Assembly (NCBI GenBank): GCA_003241215.1
Contig: QFOL01000186.1
Coordinates: forward strand, 1 to 7,694
DNA: 7,694 nt
From: Agrobacterium fabrum
GTDB taxonomy: Bacteria; Pseudomonadota; Alphaproteobacteria; Rhizobiales; Rhizobiaceae
Reading direction: 5' to 3'
Part shown: in pieces, positions 6,732 to 7,694 of the stretch
Layout: each line of letters starts with the position of its first letter
Numbering within the stretch: position 1 is the stretch's first letter
Notes under the pieces: generated by a model
Seen by the model: only the letters and a program-made list of their open reading frames with translations
The model's database searches: none
What the model was told of the DNA's origin: nothing
Program-made: the position numbers and the translations under genes

Positions 6732-6798
6732 AAAAGCCCCCGAAGGCCGTAAAGCGCCGGCTTGGCCGGCATCTCACAGGGAATGTGGGGGCTTTTTT
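6732..6798 (-). terminator. Long branched hairpin, probable terminator of the DsbA-like gene
   Basis: The arms AAAAGCCCCC (6732-6741) and GGGGGCTTTT (6787-6796) form a perfect 10-bp stem. On the - strand the transcript leaves the stem with GGGGGCTTTT, 6 nt after the DsbA-like stop codon, and the U-run can also pair as part of the stem. On the + strand the T-run is six long, so it could stop transcripts in both directions. The 45-nt loop holds a second hairpin, GCCGGC at 6756-6761 with GCCGGC at 6765-6770 (3-nt loop), giving a branched structure. The large loop is unusual for a simple intrinsic terminator. Confidence 0.68.
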
Positions 6799-6802
6799 GC
6801 AA

Positions 6803-7570
6803 TCAGGAGCAGGTGGCTTTTCCACAGCTGCGCATATTGGCGATTTTTTCCTTCAGGGGATCGGCGCCGACCGCGCCAAAAACCGCCTCGTCACCGACGA
6901 TATAGGACGGTGTGCCGGTGATGCCGAGGCTGCTTGCCAGCTTGTAGGTTTCCTGCACCTGCTCGTCATTGGGGTTTTCCGCCATCGACTTGCGGATATC
7001 GGCTTCCTTGAGGCCAAGCGAGGTGGCGACTTCCATGGCGCTATCCTCATTGGCCCGTCCGCGGCCGCCGAGCAGGGTGCGCTGGAATTCGGCATATTTG
7101 GCCGGCGCGAGCAATTTCACGGCGTTGGAAACGCGGTGGGCGGCGACCGATTCCGGTCCCAGGATCGGGAATTCCTTGAGGACGACGCGCACCTTCTTGT
7201 CGCTCTTCAGAATATTGTCCATGTCGCCCATGGCGCGTTTGCAATAACCGCAATTATAATCGAAAAATTCGACCAGCGTGACGTCGCCATCCGGATTGCC
7301 AAGCGCCAGGTCGTATTTCGATTCGAAAATGGCCTTCTTGTTGTCGGCGACGGCTTCCGCCGCCTTGGCGTTGCGCGCCGCATATTGCTTGCGCTCAAGC
7401 GCATCCTGAACCTCGAGCATGATTTCCGGGTTCTCGATCAGATATTGCTTGATGAACTCGCCCATTTCTTTCTTCTGCTGCTCGTCGAGCGCATGGGCGG
7501 GCAGGGTGACGAATGTCGTTGAAAGGGCCGTTATACTGGCGAGAAGGGTGGAACGGAGAAAATGCGCCAT
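6803..7570 (-). CDS. Secreted DsbA family (ScsC-like) thiol-disulfide oxidoreductase/isomerase
   Basis: The protein has 255 aa from the ATG at 7570. Residues 1-27 form a signal peptide (FLRSTLLASITALSTTFVTLPAHA|LDE), so the mature protein is periplasmic. Next comes a helical, charged segment (about 28-75: EQQKKEMGEFIKQYLIENPEIMLEVQDALERKQYAARNAKAAEAV). It resembles the N-terminal oligomerisation domain of ScsC-type DsbA proteins. The thioredoxin/DsbA fold follows, with VTLVEFFDYNCGYCKRA (97-113) carrying the redox pair C107-G-Y-C110. The cis-proline loop is GITGTPSYIVG (216-226), with T220-P221. Two more cysteines lie at the very end (C249 and C254, CGKATC), which classical DsbA proteins lack. 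Family knowledge suggests disulfide formation or isomerisation; the direction of catalysis cannot be read from the sequence. An ATG at 7582 is also in frame, but its first codons cover the RBS of the 7570 start. It ends 6 nt before a long hairpin. Confidence 0.9.
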   Translation of the reverse strand: MAHFLRSTLLASITALSTTFVTLPAHALDEQQKKEMGEFIKQYLIENPEIMLEVQDALERKQYAARNAKAAEAVADNKKAIFESKYDLALGNPDGDVTLVEFFDYNCGYCKRAMGDMDNILKSDKKVRVVLKEFPILGPESVAAHRVSNAVKLLAPAKYAEFQRTLLGGRGRANEDSAMEVATSLGLKEADIRKSMAENPNDEQVQETYKLASSLGITGTPSYIVGDEAVFGAVGADPLKEKIANMRSCGKATCS

Positions 7571-7575
7571 ATCGG

Positions 7576-7580
7576 TCCTC
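7576..7580 (-). promoter_or_regulatory. Ribosome binding site deciding the start of the DsbA-like gene
   Basis: GAGGA (read on the - strand) lies 5 nt before the ATG at 7570 and overlaps the alternative in-frame ATG at 7580-7582. The alternative start has only a distant AGAGG upstream. The shorter form, MAHFLRSTLLAS, therefore fits better and gives a normal signal peptide. Confidence 0.68.
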
Positions 7581-7694
7581 ATTCTGTGCGGCCGAAGCCT
7601 CTTGAAATCTTATGAAGGCAATTACCTTACTTTAAGCCAAATGCCATACGGCAAAAATACTTGTCCGCATTATGGTCGCATGATTGTGAAGATT

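Noticed and set aside
7583..7694. Promoter of the DsbA-like gene or of a divergent gene beyond the window.
   Set aside because: The region is AT-richer and likely regulatory, but I found no pair of boxes with proper spacing that I would defend.
1..7694. Defence island, prophage, integrative element, toxin-antitoxin module or CRISPR array.
   Set aside because: No integrase, transposase, repeat-spacer pattern or defence domain is visible; gene content and composition are those of ordinary core chromosome.

Overview
The window looks like a stretch of chromosomal core genome from an alphaproteobacterium of the Rhizobiaceae, most probably the Agrobacterium/Rhizobium group. This rests on the GC-rich, strongly codon-biased sequence, an NDUFA12-type complex I subunit (in bacteria essentially alphaproteobacterial), a DUF2155 periplasmic protein, a short alphaproteobacterial-type Aat, and an intergenic palindromic element of the kind common in rhizobia. 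The genus is inferred from remembered family and gene-order patterns; no search was run.

Layout. On the + strand: gatB (start lies left of the window), a 205-nt spacer holding a palindromic mosaic element and then an intrinsic terminator, two GNAT acetyltransferase genes overlapping by 4 nt, an NDUFA12-family complex I subunit gene, and a gene for a secreted DUF2155 protein. On the - strand, converging on DUF2155 with 13 nt between the stop codons: aroQ, accB, accC and aat, read in that order with gaps of 25, 12 and 6 nt, which looks like one operon. To the right, also on the - strand, is a secreted DsbA/ScsC-like thiol-disulfide protein, separated from aroQ by 124 nt with a long hairpin. The last 112 nt are the upstream region of that gene, with no promoter I can name confidently. 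No gene-free stretch exceeds 300 nt; the gaps at 2657-2765 and 3165-3292 hold no convincing structured element or promoter.

How the genes work together. Most are housekeeping genes. GatB works with GatA and GatC to correct misacylated Glu-tRNAGln (and/or Asp-tRNAAsn). AroQ makes 3-dehydroshikimate for aromatic synthesis. AccB and AccC are the biotin carrier and biotin carboxylase of acetyl-CoA carboxylase, the entry to fatty acid synthesis. Aat adds Leu or Phe to N-termini to mark proteins for ClpS/ClpAP. The NDUFA12 protein belongs to respiratory complex I. The DsbA-like protein and the two-cysteine DUF2155 protein should both act in the periplasm.

I see no phage, IS element, CRISPR array, RNA gene or defence system. 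The less explained items are the three-hairpin palindromic element after gatB, the DUF2155 protein, the extra C-terminal cysteine pair in the DsbA-like protein, and the branched hairpin between that gene and aroQ.
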